The notes under the pieces: generated by a model
Database searches by the model: none
The model's input: only the letters and a program-made list of their open reading frames with translations
Told to the model about the DNA's origin: nothing
From: Acetobacteraceae bacterium
Lineage (GTDB): Bacteria; Pseudomonadota; Alphaproteobacteria; Acetobacterales; Acetobacteraceae
Assembly: GCA_020853405.1 (NCBI GenBank)
Contig: JADYYZ010000563.1
Location: 1 to 7,033 of the forward strand
Direction of reading: 5' to 3'
Length of the DNA: 7,033 nucleotides
Position numbers and translations under genes: made by a program
Shown: positions 4,768 to 7,033 of the stretch, piece by piece
Numbering within the stretch: position 1 is the stretch's first letter
Layout: each line of letters begins with the position of its first letter

Positions 4768-5823
4768 GTGGCCGAGGGCGCCGACAAGGACGACAAGACG
4801 CAACCCCCCTCCGGAAGAAGGCTGGAGCGGGCGCGCGAGGAGGGGCAGGTGGCGCTGTCGCCGGAACTGCCGACCCTGGCGGTACTGGCCGCCGCCGCCG
4901 TGCTGCTGGCGATGGCCGCGCCCGGCATCGGCCGTGCGATGGTCGGCCGGCTGGGCATCCTGGTGGAACAGTTCCACGTGCTGGGGCTGCGCGCGGCGGT
5001 GCGCCTCGCAGTGGAAGCCATGGCCACGGCGGCGCTGCCGTTCCTGCTGGCCGCCATCATCGCCGCATCGGCCATGACGCTGTTGCAGACCGGCTTCCTG
5101 CTGCACTTCAAGGCGGCGATGCCCGATCCCGCGCGGCTGAGCCTGGCGCGCGGCCTGTCGCGGGTGTTCGGCGTGAGCAGCCTGATCAATGCCGGCAAGT
5201 CGGTGGTCAAGGTGGCCGTGGTGGGCGCTGCCGCCTGGCTGGTGCTGCGCGACGCGCTGCCGGAGCTGTTCGCCGCCACCGACTGGGACGCGGCCCGGCT
5301 GGCCGCGCACAGTGCGGCGCTGCTGCTGCGGGTCATGGTGGCGATGCTGGTGGCGCAGGTGGTGATCGCGGGCGCCGACATCCTGATCGTGCGCATCCGC
5401 CACATGCGATCGCTGCGCATGACCCGCACGGAACTGCGCGACGAGGCCCGCGAGACCGACGGCGATCCGCTGGTCAAGTCCCGCCTGCGCCGCATCCGCC
5501 TGCAGCGCGCCCGCCGGCGCATGCTGGCGGCGGTGCCGAAGGCAACCGTGGTCATTACAAACCCGACCCATTATGCTGTGGCCCTGGCCTATGCGGGCGG
5601 CACCGACGCCGCGCCGCGAATCGTCGCAAAGGGAGTCGACTCAATGGCTGCGCGAATCCGTGAAATGGCCGCCGAGCATGGGGTGCCGATCGTCGCCAAC
5701 CCGCCGCTGGCGCGCGCGCTGTACCCGCACGAGCTGGACCGGGCGATCCCCGCCGAGCTGTTCGCCCCGGTGGCCGAGATCATCGCCTATGTCTGGCGCC
5801 TGCGCGGCGGGCGCGGCGGATGA
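4768..5823 (+). CDS. flhB: Flagellar export switch protein FlhB
   Basis: FlhB is the export-apparatus protein that switches substrate specificity from rod/hook to filament type. The protein has 351 aa. The N-terminus DDKTQPPSGRRLERAREEGQVALSPEL is the family signature, followed by four hydrophobic segments (about 35-58, 85-108, 148-168 and 180-208). The cytoplasmic domain carries the self-cleavage motif N265-P266-T267-H268 within VVITNPTHYAVAL, then APRIVAKGVDSMA and VANPPLARALY. Cleavage between N and P is established for the family. The start is GTG at 4768, 3 nt after the fliR stop with no ribosome site, so coupling is likely; no later Met fits the family. Codons from about 5554 to 5664 are unusual for this gene, with many ending in A or T. 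The stop overlaps the kinase start (ATGA). Confidence 0.96.
   Translation: MAEGADKDDKTQPPSGRRLERAREEGQVALSPELPTLAVLAAAAVLLAMAAPGIGRAMVGRLGILVEQFHVLGLRAAVRLAVEAMATAALPFLLAAIIAASAMTLLQTGFLLHFKAAMPDPARLSLARGLSRVFGVSSLINAGKSVVKVAVVGAAAWLVLRDALPELFAATDWDAARLAAHSAALLLRVMVAMLVAQVVIAGADILIVRIRHMRSLRMTRTELRDEARETDGDPLVKSRLRRIRLQRARRRMLAAVPKATVVITNPTHYAVALAYAGGTDAAPRIVAKGVDSMAARIREMAAEHGVPIVANPPLARALYPHELDRAIPAELFAPVAEIIAYVWRLRGGRGG
5618..5658. promoter_or_regulatory. Cluster of four GANTC (CcrM-type) sites inside flhB
   Basis: GAATC (5618-5622), GAGTC (5633-5637), GACTC (5638-5642) and GAATC (5654-5658) occur within 41 bp. The middle two abut to make the perfect palindrome GAGTCGACTC. By eye I count only about seven GANTC sites in the window. 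GANTC is the target of the alphaproteobacterial cell-cycle methyltransferase CcrM. The cluster lies 160-200 bp before the start of the CckA-like kinase gene, so an internal, methylation-sensitive control region is possible. That role is inference. Confidence 0.35.
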
Positions 5824-7033
5824 GGCGCATCGCCGACGGCCTGGCATGGCTGCGTGGCGGAACCGCTTCGGCCACGCCGGCCCTGCGCGCGCTGGCCGAG
5901 CTGGCCGACCCCGCGGCCCGGCTGCTGTTCGACGGCGACGGCCAGCCGCGCGCGCTGCTGGACCGCGAGCTGCACCTGGTCCGCGCCAACACCGCCCTGG
6001 CCGGATTGCTGGGCGAGGCCTTGGGCGACGCGCTGGGCGAACTGCTCGCGCCCGATGCGCCAGCGGCGGCGGAACAGGCCGTGGGGGCGGTTCGGGCGGT
6101 GGCAACGGCCATTGCCCATGGCGCACCGCCGGCGGGGCTGCCGACCGCGATGCTGCGCACCGCCGACGGCGCGCCACGCCCGGTGCAGCTCGCCCTCGCC
6201 CTGGTGCGCGAAGCCGACGGCAGCACCAGCGGCGCCATCGTCACCTTCGCCCCCGCCGCCGGCACCGCGGACACCCAGGCGCGCCGGTACCAGGCCGTGG
6301 GCGTGCTGGCCGGCGGGGTGGCGCATGATTTCAACAACCTGCTGCAGGCGGTGATCGGCGCCGCGGAATCCCTGTCCGAGCGACCCGCCCTCAGTGCCGC
6401 GGCGCGCGAGGAGGTCGGCCTGATCCTGCAAGGTGCCCGCCGCGGCGCCCGGCTGGTGCGCCAACTGCTCGCCTTCGCCGCCCGCCAGACGCTGCAACCC
6501 CGCGTGGTGGCGGTGAACGCGGTGGTGGCTGACCTGGCCCCGCTGCTGCGCCACAGCCTGGGCGAGCGGGTGCGGCTGGAGCTGGCGCTGGAGGAGCCCG
6601 GACGGTTCGTGCGCGTCGATGCCGGCGAACTCGACCAGGTGCTGCTGAACCTGGTGATGAACGCGCGCACGGCCATGCCGCGGGGCGGCACGCTGCACCT
6701 GCGCACCGGGCGGCTGACCCTGCTTGCGGCGCGCGCCCAACAGGGCGCGGCGGGCGGGTCGGCCACGATCCCGCCCGGCCGCTACGTGACCATCGAGGTG
6801 CAGGACACCGGCACCGGCATCCCGCCCGACATCCTGCCGCGCATCTTCGAGCCGTTCTTCACCACGCGGCCGGACAGCGGCACCGGGCTGGGCCTGGCCA
6901 GCGTGGCCGGCATCGTGCGCCAGTCCGGCGGCTTCATCGAAGTGACCACGGCGGCGGGGCAGGGCAGTTGCTTCCGCATCCTGCTGCCGCGCAGCCCCGA
7001 ACCCGCCACCCCCAAGGCCGCGGGCCCCACGGC
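5820..7033 (+). CDS. cckA: CckA-like PAS histidine kinase (3' end outside the window)
   Basis: Sensor kinase of the CckA type, which in alphaproteobacteria feeds phosphate through ChpT to CtrA and CpdR. 404 residues are visible with no stop. A degenerate PAS-like region (about 35-148, ALLDRELHLVRANTALAGLLGE) is followed by the H box LAGGVAHDFNNLLQAV with phospho-acceptor H169. The ATPase domain then shows an N box LVMNARTAM (N281), G1 box DTGTGI (329-334), F box IFEPFFTT (342-349) and G2 box GTGLGLA (354-360). The sequence ends in a Pro/Ala linker where a receiver domain is expected. The start ATG at 5820 overlaps the flhB stop (ATGA); an in-frame TGA at 5661 and the absence of another usable start support it. 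No N-terminal membrane helix is visible, unlike classical CckA. cckA directly after flhB is, as I recall, also the order in Caulobacter. Another PAS-HisKA hybrid kinase of this subfamily is the alternative. Confidence 0.8.
   Translation, partial: MRRIADGLAWLRGGTASATPALRALAELADPAARLLFDGDGQPRALLDRELHLVRANTALAGLLGEALGDALGELLAPDAPAAAEQAVGAVRAVATAIAHGAPPAGLPTAMLRTADGAPRPVQLALALVREADGSTSGAIVTFAPAAGTADTQARRYQAVGVLAGGVAHDFNNLLQAVIGAAESLSERPALSAAAREEVGLILQGARRGARLVRQLLAFAARQTLQPRVVAVNAVVADLAPLLRHSLGERVRLELALEEPGRFVRVDAGELDQVLLNLVMNARTAMPRGGTLHLRTGRLTLLAARAQQGAAGGSATIPPGRYVTIEVQDTGTGIPPDILPRIFEPFFTTRPDSGTGLGLASVAGIVRQSGGFIEVTTAAGQGSCFRILLPRSPEPATPKAAGPT

Noticed and set aside
3583..5571. 662-codon open frame on the minus strand
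   Set aside because: It is antisense to fliQ, fliR and flhB, rich in Gln/His/Arg/Gly, and resembles no protein family; a shadow of high-GC coding DNA.
5780..6766. Two long minus-strand open frames (about 320 codons) opposite the kinase, and a + strand frame at 5573-6328
   Set aside because: The kinase frame beginning at 5820 has clear H, N, G1, F and G2 boxes; the others are low-complexity shadows.

Overview
The window is very GC-rich, with codon third positions almost always G or C. It looks like alphaproteobacterial chromosome, most likely Rhodospirillales and perhaps Acetobacteraceae. This rests on the gene order flgB-flgC-fliE-fliQ-fliR-flhB followed by a CckA-type histidine kinase, on the protein sequences, and on the GC content. 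The family assignment is inference. I see no mobile element, tRNA, rRNA or CRISPR array. Coding density is high and the only gaps are short spacers.

Layout. Positions 1-72 hold the end of an unseen upstream region and a perfect 26-bp palindrome. Spermidine synthase speE follows on the + strand (73-933). It converges, with only 19 bp between stops, on a minus-strand flagellar unit that reads leftward: an unrecognised small gene (2393-2016), fliO (1971-1699) and fliP (1699-953). A divergent regulatory region separates this from a + strand unit: flgB (2450), flgC (2875), fliE (3287), fliQ (3671), fliR (3982), flhB (4768) and a CckA-like hybrid-type kinase gene (5820, running off the right edge).

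How the genes work together. FliP, FliQ, FliR and FlhB form most of the flagellar type III export gate, and FliO assists FliP assembly. FlgB, FlgC and FliE are the proximal rod proteins and the MS-ring/rod adaptor, among the first substrates exported through that gate. FlhA is not in the window. A CckA-like kinase overlapping the flhB stop by 4 nt ties export-gate expression to the CckA-ChpT-CtrA phosphorelay that controls motility or the cell cycle in alphaproteobacteria. The only TTAA tetranucleotide I find in the window (a CtrA half-site, TTAAC) lies in the divergent flagellar regulatory region.

Most of the window is well-understood machinery. The points worth a second look are: a 3 x 14-bp tandem repeat between fliQ and fliR that creates a chain of tiny stop/start-overlapping ORFs; the uncharacterised protein upstream of fliO; a CckA-like kinase without visible N-terminal membrane helices; a four-site GANTC cluster inside flhB in a stretch of unusual codons; and the palindrome in front of speE.
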